64,000 nt of DNA from assembly GCF_000353285.1 (NCBI RefSeq), contig NZ_KB731324.1:5784577-5848576 (forward strand), in the 5' to 3' direction. This document shows, piece after piece, positions 42,842 to 50,487 of the stretch; the first letter of the stretch is position 1, and every line of letters starts with the position of its first letter. A model generated the notes under the pieces. That model worked only from the letters and a program-made list of their open reading frames with translations, did not search any database and was not told the DNA's origin. The translations under genes were made by a program, and so were the position numbers. This DNA comes from Leptolyngbya boryana PCC 6306. Its GTDB lineage: Bacteria; Cyanobacteriota; Cyanobacteriia; Leptolyngbyales; Leptolyngbyaceae.

Positions 42842-43273
42842 CTATCTTTGCGTTAGCTTCTCAGTCCTTTCGCGAATGCGTTCTTCCTGTTCTCTGAGTT
42901 CAGGTGTCAATGCTTCACCAAAGTCATCTGCCTCGAACACTGGACGAATCTCAATCTCGGAGTCTCCCGGCATAGGGTTGGGGCAACGCTTCACCCAATC
43001 GATCGCTTCTTCGATCGATTGCACTTGCCACAGCCAATACCCAGCAATCAGTTCTTTGGTTTCCGTAAAAGGACCATCAATAACCGTGCGATTCGTTCCA
43101 GAAAATTGAACCCGTGCCCCTTTCGAGCTAGGATGCAGTCCCTCGCCTGCTAGCATAATGCCAGCCTTGACCAATTCTTCGTTATACTTTCCCATTTCGG
43201 TTAGCAGTTGTTCACTGGGCATCACACCAGCTTCCGAGTCTTGAGTTGCTTTTACTATTACCATAACCTTCAT
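42842..43273 (-). CDS. DGPF/YCII-domain protein (third)
   Basis: A 143-residue YCII-related protein with the DGPF motif in VIDGPFTETKELIAGYWLWQV, the dimeric alpha/beta barrel common in ECF42 clusters, and a charged C-terminal tail. It lies last in the operon. GGGAG lies ahead of the ATG at 43273 (the frame is open to 43342, but the extra residues are Thr/Ser-rich and unlikely). Activity is unknown; YCII proteins may be small oxygenases or hydrolases. Confidence 0.85.
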   Translation of the reverse strand: MKVMVIVKATQDSEAGVMPSEQLLTEMGKYNEELVKAGIMLAGEGLHPSSKGARVQFSGTNRTVIDGPFTETKELIAGYWLWQVQSIEEAIDWVKRCPNPMPGDSEIEIRPVFEADDFGEALTPELREQEERIRERTEKLTQR

Positions 43274-43344
43274 TGTTGAATCTCCCGTTGTTGATGTTTG
43301 ATGTTTGATTGTTGTTGAGTGTGATTGTGTAGAGATATTCACTG

Positions 43345-43842
43345 TTATTCAACAGAGATGCGTTTCAGTTCATCAATTTCGATCTTCTTCATTTGCAGCA
43401 TTGCTGTCATGACTCTTTGGGATTTTTCTGTATAGGCATCATTGAGCATTTCAACCAAAATACGCGGAACAACTTGCCATGAAACGCCGTATCGATCCTT
43501 GAGCCAGCCACATTGCTGTGCTGTTTCATCGCCACCCGCAGATAGCTTCTGCCAGTAGTAGTCCACTTCTTCCTGGGTCTCGCAATGGATTTGGAAGGAA
43601 ATGGCTTCGTTGAATTTGAAGGTTGGTCCCCCGTTGAGCGCCGTAAATGGTTGCCCATCTAGCTCAAAGGCTACAGTCATGACTGTTCCGGCTGGTTTTT
43701 TGTGGATCTCCTGCCCAGCTTCTCCATAGTGAGTAATGGTGACGATTTTGGAATTGCTAAAAATCGCTGTATAAAACTGAGCAGCTTCTTCTGCTTGATT
43801 GTCGAACCACAAGCAGGGAGTTATTTTCTGAATGGTTGGCAT
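43345..43842 (-). CDS. PhnB-like VOC-superfamily protein
   Basis: A 165-residue glyoxalase/VOC-fold protein of the PhnB/3-demethylubiquinone-methyltransferase-like subgroup: ITPCLWFDNQAEEAAQFYTAIFSNSKI (in part), FTALNGGPTFKFNEAISFQIHC, and GGDETAQQCGWLKDRYGVSWQVVP. The family often binds a metal via His/Glu. Here the conserved positions are only partly visible. It is in the ECF42-associated operon between two DGPF genes, 71 nt upstream of the last. Confidence 0.85.
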   Translation of the reverse strand: MPTIQKITPCLWFDNQAEEAAQFYTAIFSNSKIVTITHYGEAGQEIHKKPAGTVMTVAFELDGQPFTALNGGPTFKFNEAISFQIHCETQEEVDYYWQKLSAGGDETAQQCGWLKDRYGVSWQVVPRILVEMLNDAYTEKSQRVMTAMLQMKKIEIDELKRISVE

Positions 43843-43874
43843 GGTGTTTCTCTGAATGAGCTAAAATCGCAAGA

Positions 43875-44231
43875 CTAATCTGACAGCAAGGCTGATAGCT
43901 CCAGCACAGGGCGGATTTCGACGGTGCCGACACGGGCACCAGGGATGCGTCCAGCGATCGCGATCGCTTCATCGAGATCCTTTGCATCGATCAGGAAGTA
44001 ACCGCCGAGTTGTTCGCGAGTTTCAGCAAATGGACCATCGGTGATCATCCGTTTGCTGTCCCGAACCCGAACGCTTGTTGCGGTTGAAACGGGGTGCAAC
44101 GGTGACGCACCCAAATATTGTCCCTTTGCTTGGAGTTCTTGCGTCAGTTGAATCGACTCAGCATAGCCGTGCTCCCGTTCACTCTCGCTCCATGCAGTTT
44201 CGTCACTGTAAATCAACAACATGTATTTCAT
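43875..44231 (-). CDS. DGPF/YCII-domain protein (second)
   Basis: A 118-residue YCII-related protein: MKYMLLIYSDETAW start and the DGPF core MITDGPFAETREQLGGYFLID, then EAIAIAGRIPGARVGTVEIRPV. This is the canonical form found next to ECF42 sigma factors in actinobacteria and proteobacteria. It is 22 nt downstream of a DUF1579 gene. Confidence 0.9.
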   Translation of the reverse strand: MKYMLLIYSDETAWSESEREHGYAESIQLTQELQAKGQYLGASPLHPVSTATSVRVRDSKRMITDGPFAETREQLGGYFLIDAKDLDEAIAIAGRIPGARVGTVEIRPVLELSALLSD

Positions 44232-44253
44232 GGGTTTGAACCTGATCGTTGAA

Positions 44254-44733
44254 CTAGGATTTGCGCCAGTAGTGACCCGTCATAAACTGATGCCAGTTGC
44301 CGTCTTCTCCTAAAATTTGGGAGGTCAAAATCCGGTGGTCGTTGCTAACAAACGTAATAATATCTTGGTATTTTGCTAACGCGGTTTCAGTGCAACTGGG
44401 TCCTTCGGTATCTAGTGTGAGCACGGTTTCGGTTTCGTTCAGGGAACCGTTGTAAAGCCAAAGATGGGACATCATCGAACAAACAAAGGTTCCGATGTAG
44501 CGATCGTTTTGCGGGTCATACCCTAGGGTTACGATTGTTGTTCCCATTTCACCATTTGGTGTTTCGCCTTGACCTTCAGCGATAATCCAGAGTCCACCTA
44601 GCGATTTTACAATTTCAGTTCCCTTAAATTTTGAGGGTGGTTGATTCGGTTCCATTTGGCATTCCGATTCATAATTCCATTCCCCAATCAGTTTGTCTAA
44701 CCATTGGTGTTGCTTTTGTAATGTTGCTTGCAT
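44254..44733 (-). CDS. DUF1579-family protein
   Basis: A 159-residue beta-rich (lipocalin-like) protein: HQWLDKLIGEWNYESECQM, the DUF1579 signature with LxxLxGxW, then GGLWIIAEGQGE, TTIVTLGYDPQNDRYIGTFV and HQFMTGHYWRK. It sits between two DGPF genes. In other ECF42 clusters DUF1579 members also occur; a ligand-binding role is a guess. Confidence 0.88.
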   Translation of the reverse strand: MQATLQKQHQWLDKLIGEWNYESECQMEPNQPPSKFKGTEIVKSLGGLWIIAEGQGETPNGEMGTTIVTLGYDPQNDRYIGTFVCSMMSHLWLYNGSLNETETVLTLDTEGPSCTETALAKYQDIITFVSNDHRILTSQILGEDGNWHQFMTGHYWRKS

Positions 44734-44769
44734 TGGTTTTCTCCGTAGTTAATGAGTCAAGTAGCGAAC

Positions 44770-45138
44770 TCAAACTTTGTCGCTGACGCATTGATTTTCA
44801 TCCACTGGGCGAATCTCAAAGGAACCAAAACGGGCACCCGGATGCTTTGACATCAACTGGATCGCGTGGTTCAGATCTCTGGCTTCCAGCACCAAAAATC
44901 CGCCGAGTTGTTCTTTGGTTTCTGCGTAGGGTCCATCGGTAACAGCAACCTGACCATTGTGGTATTGCAGGGTTGCCGCATTGCGAACACTTTGTAGGGC
45001 TTCTCCACCCATGAAGTGTCCACCCTGACGCAATTCGTCATCGTAGGCAAAACATTTTTCCATCAGAGTAGTACGATCGCGCTCTGGCATCTCGTCCCAC
45101 TTGCGTTCTTCCATATAGCCAAGGCAAATAAATTTCAT
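44770..45138 (-). CDS. DGPF/YCII-domain protein (first, promoter-proximal)
   Basis: A 122-residue YCII-related protein. It starts [18 protein letters not shown], has the core [21 protein letters not shown] (DGPF as DGPY) and ends [13 protein letters not shown] very strong ribosome site GGAGGAG precedes the ATG at 45138; the longer frame to 45150 would place the Shine-Dalgarno inside the gene. It is the first gene of the operon downstream of the ECF42-type promoter. Confidence 0.88.
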   Translation of the reverse strand: MKFICLGYMEERKWDEMPERDRTTLMEKCFAYDDELRQGGHFMGGEALQSVRNAATLQYHNGQVAVTDGPYAETKEQLGGFLVLEARDLNHAIQLMSKHPGARFGSFEIRPVDENQCVSDKV

Positions 45139-45176
45139 CCGCTCCTCCAAATTAGAGAATGGGCGCTTTCATTCAG

Positions 45177-45205
45177 TAGTCGTTCGGGATTCCCATAAAT
45201 CGACA
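45177..45205 (-). promoter_or_regulatory. ECF42-type promoter of the DGPF operon
   Basis: On the minus strand a TGTCGA -35 element (45200-45205) is followed 17 nt later by CGACTA (45177-45182) as -10. ECF42 sigma factors are known to use TGTCGA plus a CGA-type -10. The motif lies between the sigma gene stop and the ribosome site of the first DGPF gene, exactly where the auto-controlled operon promoter is expected. An inverted CGGGAT/ATCCCG (45185-45190, 45205-45210) overlaps it. Confidence 0.7.
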
Positions 45206-45210
45206 TCCCG

Positions 45211-46470
45211 TTAAAAATTTTTTTCACCTAATTCGCGCAGGCGTTTTTCCAAGAATCGGCGTTCGGGTTCCTGTCGCACTAAGGCAAGGGCGCGGTGATA
45301 GGATTCTTTGGCATCGGCAAGCTTACCCAAGCGTCGGCACAAATCCGCCCGTGCCGCATGAGCGAGGTGATAGTCGGACAATTCACCTTGCTCTAAAATG
45401 CCATCAACCAGTTGCAGTCCTGCCCCTGCACCCTCTCGCATCGCCACGGCAACGGCTCGGTTCAACCGCACGATCGGGGAAGGTACCACCTGCGCGAGAA
45501 GGTTATACAATGCCACGATTTGTCCCCAGTCGGTTGCCTCTGCACTGGGTGCTTCAGCATGGACAGCCGCGATCGCGGCTTGCAGCGTATACACCCCAAT
45601 CTGTGGAGCAGCTAACGCCTGTTCCACCCATCGCTGACCTTCTGCAATTTGCTCTCGGTTCCAAAGAGAACGATCTTGATCCTCTAACAAAATTAAATCT
45701 CCTTCTGGGGAGGAGCGGGCAGTACGGCGTGACTCCTGAAATAGCATGAGTGCGAGAAGTCCCATGCCTTCTGCATCGGGCAGGAGTTCAACCAGGAGAC
45801 ACCCTAAGCGAATCGCTTCGGTTGACAAATCCGGTCGCGTCACAAACTCACCGGATGAAGCGGAATACCCTTCATTGAAGACGAGATAGATGACTGACAA
45901 TACCGCATCGAACCGTTCGGGAAGATCTGCGATCGCAGGTACGACGTAAGGAATGCGAGCATCTCGAATTTTTGCTTTGCCCCGCACAATCCGTTGGGCA
46001 ATGGTGGAGGGTGTGGACAAAAAGGCACTGGCAATTTCTTCCGTTTTCAGACCACAGATCTCCCGCAGGGTCAGGGCAACTTGGGTATTGAGCGAAAGGG
46101 CGGGATGGCAGCACGTAAAAATCAGCCGCAACCGATCATCTTCAACCTCATTGTCTTCTAACACGAGGGAATTTTCTGCGTGTTCAAGTCGCGCTCCCAG
46201 TTCTCCCAGTGAAGCATCAAAGCGAAATCGACGACGCAGGGTATCGATCGCTTTAAATCGTCCGGTCGAAACTAACCAGGATCTGGGATTGTGTGGCACC
46301 CCGTCCCGTGTCCATTGTTCTATTGCTGCTGCAAATGCTTCGTGCAGCGCCTCTTCTGCAAGGTCGAAGTCCCCCAACAGTCGGATCAGAGTTGCGAAAA
46401 CCCGACGGGACTCAGTGCGATAGAAATGGTCTACCGTCTGGCGAGCTTGTTCGATCGAATGTTCATCCAT
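45211..46470 (-). CDS. ECF42-type sigma factor with C-terminal TPR-like extension
   Basis: A 419-residue ECF sigma factor, much longer than ordinary ECFs (about 190). Region 2 is FATLIRLLGDFDLAEEALHEAFAAAIEQW and NPRSWLVSTGRFKAIDTLRR (in parts). Region 4 is ALTLREICGLKTEEIASAFL with TIAQRIVRGKAKIRDA. The ECF42 hallmark DDRLRLIFTCCHPAL is present. The C-terminal 220 residues form an all-helical DUF6596/TPR-like domain (VPSPIVRLNRAVAVAMREG) that substitutes for an anti-sigma. The adjacent DGPF genes are its typical targets. The frame opens GTG-ATG at 46471-46473; ATG 46470 is used. Confidence 0.92.
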   Translation of the reverse strand: MDEHSIEQARQTVDHFYRTESRRVFATLIRLLGDFDLAEEALHEAFAAAIEQWTRDGVPHNPRSWLVSTGRFKAIDTLRRRFRFDASLGELGARLEHAENSLVLEDNEVEDDRLRLIFTCCHPALSLNTQVALTLREICGLKTEEIASAFLSTPSTIAQRIVRGKAKIRDARIPYVVPAIADLPERFDAVLSVIYLVFNEGYSASSGEFVTRPDLSTEAIRLGCLLVELLPDAEGMGLLALMLFQESRRTARSSPEGDLILLEDQDRSLWNREQIAEGQRWVEQALAAPQIGVYTLQAAIAAVHAEAPSAEATDWGQIVALYNLLAQVVPSPIVRLNRAVAVAMREGAGAGLQLVDGILEQGELSDYHLAHAARADLCRRLGKLADAKESYHRALALVRQEPERRFLEKRLRELGEKNF

Positions 46471-46473
46471 CAC

Positions 46474-46854
46474 TTAGACCTCAACGCCTTATAGATCGGG
46501 ATAGGGACTAACAGTGAATTTGATCACCTTGGATGTTTAGGAAATGCCCCATGAACGGGAACACAGCCGAAATCGTTTGTTCCATAAAGCCTCTCTTGCA
46601 CTGCATGATCAGGATGAGAGATCGCAACTATCAAGCCTGTTTTATAGTACAAGAGTTTTACTCACATTACAACTATGCCAAAGGAATGTTCTTTGTTGAT
46701 TGATTTGTTTGGGTGAGAGATGTGTTCTTATGACTAAAGGTAATTGCTCAACCAGGTTTATCTAATTTTGATGCTATTTCCCGTATCCTTACCTCACTGC
46801 AGACCGATTGGCTACTAGGTTGAGCAATTACAGATATTGATTGGAGGTAAGGCT
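46474..46854. other. 381-nt intergenic region with an inverted-repeat element
   Basis: Separates the sigma gene from a fragment of an Rpn-type gene. Apart from the 46740-46831 inverted-repeat element nothing is recognised. There is no visible TGTCGA-type promoter for the sigma gene itself. Confidence 0.5.
46740..46831. mobile_element. 92-bp element bounded by 14-bp perfect inverted repeats
   Basis: GTAATTGCTCAACC (46740-46753) and GGTTGAGCAATTAC (46818-46831) are exact reverse complements bounding 64 bp. No target duplication is obvious. It lies just upstream of a degraded transposase-like gene, so it may be a MITE or the remnant of a longer element. It could alternatively be a long stem-loop leader. 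Confidence 0.5.
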
Positions 46855-47211
46855 ATGATTTCCTCAGTAATGGCACATCTGAAAACAAAGGAGACACGCA
46901 ACGATGCCCAAGCTCGGAAAGAGTGGAAGTTTCGGCTCACGCGACGGCTGTATGAGCAGGGTTATGAGCGACAACATATACTGAACTTGTTCCGTTTTTT
47001 GGATTGGACGCTGGAATTACCTGAGGGACTGAAACAAGCATTTCAGGCTGAACTTGCCCAATACGAACAGGAGAGACAGATGCCGTACATCACCTCGATT
47101 GAACAAATGGCGAAGGAGCAAGAGCGGAAAGAGATTGCACTTCGGATGCAACAAGGACTACCAATTGAAGCGATTGCTCAAGCAACACAATGGTCGATCG
47201 CAGCATCCTGA
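46855..47211 (+). pseudogene. Fragment of an Rpn/PD-(D/E)XK transposase-like gene (C-terminal part)
   Basis: A 118-residue ORF that matches only the C-terminal half of the cyanobacterial Rpn-family (recombination-promoting nuclease/putative transposase) proteins: EWKFRLTRRLYEQGYERQHILNLFRFLDW (in part) and QMPYITSIEQMAKEQERKE. The N-terminal nuclease core is missing, and the C-terminal helix-turn-helix ends abruptly. A GGAGG site and ATG are present, so a truncated protein might be translated. Probably inactive. Confidence 0.6.
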
Positions 47212-47247
47212 CTCTCAATTCGAGCAAAAGAAATAGCAGTTGTCTTT

Positions 47248-47757
47248 CTAATTCTCTTTACCATGCATATTCCGCCACACAATAGGCGGGATTATGCGAA
47301 TAGACAGAATGATTGGGACATCAAAGCCCTGATTACTCAGAAGTAGTAAAGCGAATGCATTCTTTAAGCGCCATGCTGAAGATTCGATCGCATCATAGTC
47401 ATCACTGTCAATAGCTATATTTGGGAAGCCAAGGTGAGACTCCAGAGCATGTAGACATTGTTCGTAGTAAATTTGAAACTCGCTTACCTTTTCATCATAC
47501 TCATCTGAGTCTAAGGAGTCTGTTTCAACAAATACAGCTAAATCAATCTCTACATGCTCAACTTTGTTATCTGAGAAGTAGACGCTCAAATCACTTTCAT
47601 TAACTAATGAGTATGTCTCTCTCGATTGAACTTGCTCAATTAACTGCAAATTTAACTCAGAGACAATGCTATTCCATTCTTGTCGCCGCCAGTTCCATTT
47701 GAGTGGCTGAATGGCTCTAGCTACTTGTATAGCGTTATTACTAAGCTCATCACTCAT
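47248..47757 (-). CDS. Hypothetical protein, acidic (169 residues)
   Basis: An acidic soluble protein rich in Asp/Glu/Ser with WNWRRQEWNSIVSELNLQLI near the N-terminus and a C-terminal hydrophobic helix and PPIVWRNMHGKEN. It has no recognised domain; small acidic proteins beside Rhs remnants are often immunity proteins (guess). There is no strong Shine-Dalgarno. It is in a region of degraded genes. Confidence 0.5.
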   Translation of the reverse strand: MSDELSNNAIQVARAIQPLKWNWRRQEWNSIVSELNLQLIEQVQSRETYSLVNESDLSVYFSDNKVEHVEIDLAVFVETDSLDSDEYDEKVSEFQIYYEQCLHALESHLGFPNIAIDSDDYDAIESSAWRLKNAFALLLLSNQGFDVPIILSIRIIPPIVWRNMHGKEN

Positions 47758-47829
47758 GATACTTTCAAAATTAGGTTTTGTTCGTTCTTATAGGGTTTTG
47801 GTTCAGAGTATTTTACCCTCAGATCATTC

Positions 47830-48076
47830 GCGACGAAATGAAATTCTGCGATTATTGGCAGGATGGAAGATTAGAATAGATTTAGGCAATATTCAGGACT
47901 TTAGCCGACAGGAAGCACTCATTGCACTCTCGGAAGCATTTCTCGCTTGGGAACAGCAGACTCAGGAACAGAGCAAATAAGAGGAGCGCCGAACGATCGC
48001 ACGTCCGATGTCCCAACAGGGGTTATCGATTGAAATGATTGCTCAGGTTACAGAATTGTCTATCGCAGAAATCTAA
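47830..48076 (+). pseudogene. Degenerate transposase-like fragment with in-frame stop
   Basis: The frame ILRLLAGWKIRIDLGNIQDFSRQEALIALSEAFLAWEQ (in two parts) runs to a TAA at 47978-47980. It then continues in the same frame as EERRTIARPMSQQGLSIEMIAQVTELSIAEI to a second TAA at 48074-48076. The segment after the first stop resembles the C-terminal (Q)GL-IEAIAQ-T-SIAE motif of the Rpn-type fragment at 46855. The left boundary is vague because it overlaps the antisense hypothetical gene. The start is missing. Confidence 0.5.
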
Positions 48077-48251
48077 TCACTTCAATCTCAGCATCAAGAA
48101 GAGTAACTGTTCTGCTCCTTGAACCGAACATTTCAAAAATTCCATTCTGAAAGTCGTAGAAGCGATCGCGAAAATAGTAATCGTCCAACCCCGGATCAAA
48201 CTGCTCACCCGCAAACAGATATTTATTTGCGATCACTCCCTCTTTTTTCAC
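48060..48251 (-). pseudogene. Rhs-repeat-associated core fragment
   Basis: A 63-residue reading frame containing NKYLFAGEQFDPGLDDYYFRDRFYD, the conserved end of the Rhs/YD-repeat core (YLFAGEQFD...YYLRARYYD). Family members exceed 1000 residues, so this is a remnant. After the core motif the sequence diverges, consistent with lost C-terminal toxin. It overlaps the 3' end of the transposase-like fragment on the other strand. Confidence 0.6.
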
Positions 48252-48354
48252 CCCATTTCCAACATCATCATGACGGGAGAAGGTTCACTAGATGAAAAAT
48301 TGAACGGGAGCATTACCCTTTGGCATCAAGATCTAACTATGCATTTGTTCACTT

Positions 48355-48624
48355 TCAAAGCTCACGATGCTTCTGCATTCGCTCTTCAAATCTTCGCCAA
48401 ACCTCATCATGTCGATCAGCGAGCAGAAAAGTGCAATTCACATGCTCATCACTGGTTGGGCAGTAGATACCAGGGCGTTTTTGGTGTGCGGAAGCAGACG
48501 CATAGGAATCAAGAATCAATAGGTCAGAGTTACAGAGAGGGCAAAGAATTTTTCCGCCCTGCTGATGAACCTCAAGGATCTCTTCAAGATCGTCTGTATT
48601 CGTCTTGTATATGATCGAAACCAT
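48355..48624 (-). CDS. Hypothetical small protein with Cys-rich motif
   Basis: An 89-residue protein with a strong TAGGAGG ribosome site 6 nt before its ATG. A CPLCNSDLLIL motif and a later YCPTSDEHVNC make a candidate zinc ribbon (Cys 28, 31, 54, 63). The ending HDEVWRRFEERMQKHREL is charged and helical. The family is not recognised. Location next to an Rhs remnant suggests an orphan immunity or regulatory gene, which remains a guess. Confidence 0.6.
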   Translation of the reverse strand: MVSIIYKTNTDDLEEILEVHQQGGKILCPLCNSDLLILDSYASASAHQKRPGIYCPTSDEHVNCTFLLADRHDEVWRRFEERMQKHREL

Positions 48625-48676
48625 GAGTTCCTCCTAAAAATTATCTGCCAACGAAGTTTGGAACTTTACACTCAGA

Positions 48677-48901
48677 CTATTTTTCGCGCAATGTTCGTTT
48701 TGCTTCTTCTAAATTTACTAGAAAGGCATCCAGATCAAATGACCAAACCCCATTAGAGGTAGGATCAGGATTTGGATAAATATCTAACTGAAATTCTTCT
48801 GTTTCTTGTGAAATCTCTGCCACATATTGGTCATTATGCCAAATTTCAGCAACTGGATTCTCGCGGTCTACTAGGCTTGCTCTCTGTATTCTAAATTGCA
48901 T
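48677..48901 (-). CDS. Hypothetical small protein (74 residues)
   Basis: A compact soluble protein: MQFRIQRASLVDRENPVAEIWHNDQYVAEIS start, acidic FQLDIYPNPDPTSNGVWSFDLDAFLVNLEEAKRTL end (in parts). The regular pattern of strands then helix looks like a real folded protein. Not recognised; it lies 52 nt upstream of the Cys-rich small gene on the same strand. Confidence 0.5.
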   Translation of the reverse strand: MQFRIQRASLVDRENPVAEIWHNDQYVAEISQETEEFQLDIYPNPDPTSNGVWSFDLDAFLVNLEEAKRTLREK

Positions 48902-49017
48902 CTCTAAAGCTCCAAAAATCCGATAAATTCTCCTTGCTTATAGTATTTTATTTCTCTTCTACTAACCCAAGTTGAGAGTTAGTGGACTCAATCTCCGAAG
49001 CTCTCGGTTTTGCACGG

Positions 49018-49053
49018 AAAAAGCACTCCAACTTTTGAAAGTTTGGAGTGCTT
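49018..49053 (-). terminator. Terminator downstream of the SDR gene
   Basis: AAGCACTCCAACTTT (49021-49035) pairs with AAAGTTTGGAGTGCTT (49038-49053). On the minus strand it is followed by a T-run, matching the SDR gene that ends at 49073. Confidence 0.85.
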
Positions 49054-49072
49054 AAAATTCGGGCGAGTTTAC

Positions 49073-49945
49073 TTAACCGTTGACAACATTGCCGCCGTTT
49101 GGATGCAAGATTTGCCCACTCATGTAGCTCGAATCACTGGATGCTAAGAAAACATAGCTTGGTGCAACTTCATCAGGTTGTCCAACTCGCTGCATCGGAA
49201 CTTGCTTACCGAATGATTCTACTTTCTCTTCAGGAAATGTAGACGGAATCAAGGGAGTCCAGATAGGACCTGGCGCAACCCCATTCACTCGAATTCTTTT
49301 TTCAATCAAAGATTGGGAGAGCGATCGCGTAAATGCAACAATCGCACCCTTCGTCGAAGAGTAATCGAGTAACTGTGGACTACCTTGGTAAGCAGTTACA
49401 GAAGTTGTATTGATGATCGAACTTCCCTCTTTGAGATGCGGCACTGCTGCCTTCGTCAAAAAGAACATACTAAAAATGTTCGTGCGGAAAGTTCGCTCTA
49501 ACTGTTCTGAAGTAATATTCTCGATCGATTCTTGAGGATGCTGCTCAGCGGCATTATTGACCAAAATATCGAGATGACCGAATTCATCGATCGTCTTTTT
49601 GACAATCGATTGGCAGAGCGATTCATCCCCAATATCGCCCGGAAGGGCAAGACATCTGCGCCCTTCTTGTTCGACAAGTCGAGCCGTTTCTTTTGCGTCG
49701 TCATGTTCATTCAAATACGCGATCGCAACGTCTGCACCTTCTTTCGCAAACAAGATCGCCACCGCACGACCAATTCCGCTATCGCCTCCAGTTATGAGTG
49801 CAACTTTACCGGAAAGTTTCCCTGCTGCTTGATATCTTTCTCCATAGCTTTGTGGTGCAGGAGTCATTTGTGACTCATGTCCGGGCTGCTGGTCTTGCTG
49901 CTGTGGAGGCTGCGACTTCTGCTTTTCTGGCGATGCTTGTACCAT
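49073..49945 (-). CDS. SDR-family oxidoreductase (YhxC/GSP39-like)
   Basis: A 290-residue classical short-chain dehydrogenase. The NAD(P) motif is TGGDSGIGRAVA, then NNAAEQ, the catalytic Ser in INTTSVTAYQGSPQLLD, and Tyr/Lys in YSSTKGAIVAFTRSL. PGPIWTPLIPSTFPEEKV and SYMSGQILHPNGG follow. The long Gln/Pro-rich N-terminal extension (about 40 residues) is typical of the general-stress SDR subgroup. Substrate unknown; perhaps aldehyde or sugar. It ends the minus-strand stress cluster. Confidence 0.92.
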   Translation of the reverse strand: MVQASPEKQKSQPPQQQDQQPGHESQMTPAPQSYGERYQAAGKLSGKVALITGGDSGIGRAVAILFAKEGADVAIAYLNEHDDAKETARLVEQEGRRCLALPGDIGDESLCQSIVKKTIDEFGHLDILVNNAAEQHPQESIENITSEQLERTFRTNIFSMFFLTKAAVPHLKEGSSIINTTSVTAYQGSPQLLDYSSTKGAIVAFTRSLSQSLIEKRIRVNGVAPGPIWTPLIPSTFPEEKVESFGKQVPMQRVGQPDEVAPSYVFLASSDSSYMSGQILHPNGGNVVNG

Positions 49946-50031
49946 TGACTTGCTCCTGTTGTTTTCGATGTTCTGTAGAGGATTGGGCGAAATGGATGTG
50001 AAACAAAATTAATTCGCCCAAAACCGGGACT

Positions 50032-50385
50032 CTACCGCCAAACTCGATTGCCATCTTCGTCTAGTCTTGCTAAGCGGATCATGTCGGAAATTTCTTCCGC
50101 ATCTTTGACATGGTGTAACGCTTTCTTCTCGCCATCTGGAGTCTCAAACACAAAATAGGTTGGGACTGTAATGTGATCACCAGTGATGTCAGGGGCATCG
50201 ACTGCAACTTGCTGTGCTTTTTCTTCGAGAGATTTTGACGGATCAATGCGATCGCCCGGATTCGATGCGAGATGTCCCTTAGCAAGCTCTTTTTGCTGTT
50301 CTAATTTTTGCTGGGGATCAACTTCTGCTGCGGTCATCGGTTGATTGATTCCAGATTGAGTTTCTGCTGCTGAATCTTTATTCAT
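50032..50385 (-). CDS. Hypothetical soluble protein in stress cluster
   Basis: A 117-residue protein. Its first 60 residues are polar and disordered-looking (rich in Gln, Ala, Lys). Then ITGDHITVPTYFVFETPDGEKKALHHVKDAEEISDMIRLARLDEDG (in parts) forms a small alpha/beta unit. No family is recognised. The frame starts at 50418, but the ATG at 50385 is the more likely start. It lies between the SDR gene and the DUF2231 gene, all on the minus strand. Confidence 0.55.
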   Translation of the reverse strand: MNKDSAAETQSGINQPMTAAEVDPQQKLEQQKELAKGHLASNPGDRIDPSKSLEEKAQQVAVDAPDITGDHITVPTYFVFETPDGEKKALHHVKDAEEISDMIRLARLDEDGNRVWR

Positions 50386-50416
50386 AATAAAAAATTGAAT
50401 TCTTCTTAGTACCAAC

Positions 50417-50446
50417 ATAAAAAAAAGAGGCAGTTTATACCTCTTT
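50417..50446 (-). terminator. Terminator downstream of the DUF2231 gene
   Basis: AAAGAGG (50424-50430) pairs with CCTCTTT (50440-50446). On the minus strand the hairpin ends in a run of eight or more T, so it terminates the transcript of the DUF2231/DUF2993 pair. Confidence 0.8.
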
Positions 50447-50487
50447 CAAACGGTGAGTTATCGTATCTTTCAAAGGTGAGATAGATA

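Noticed and set aside
45351-45749. 132-codon plus-strand frame inside the sigma gene
   Set aside because: It lies entirely antisense to the conserved ECF42 sigma, has no ribosome site and no recognisable domain; the sigma reading frame explains it.
48270-48614. 114-codon plus frame
   Set aside because: Antisense to the Cys-rich small gene that has a strong ribosome site; the plus frame has none.
49532-49873. 113-codon plus frame inside the SDR gene
   Set aside because: Antisense shadow of an intact short-chain dehydrogenase.
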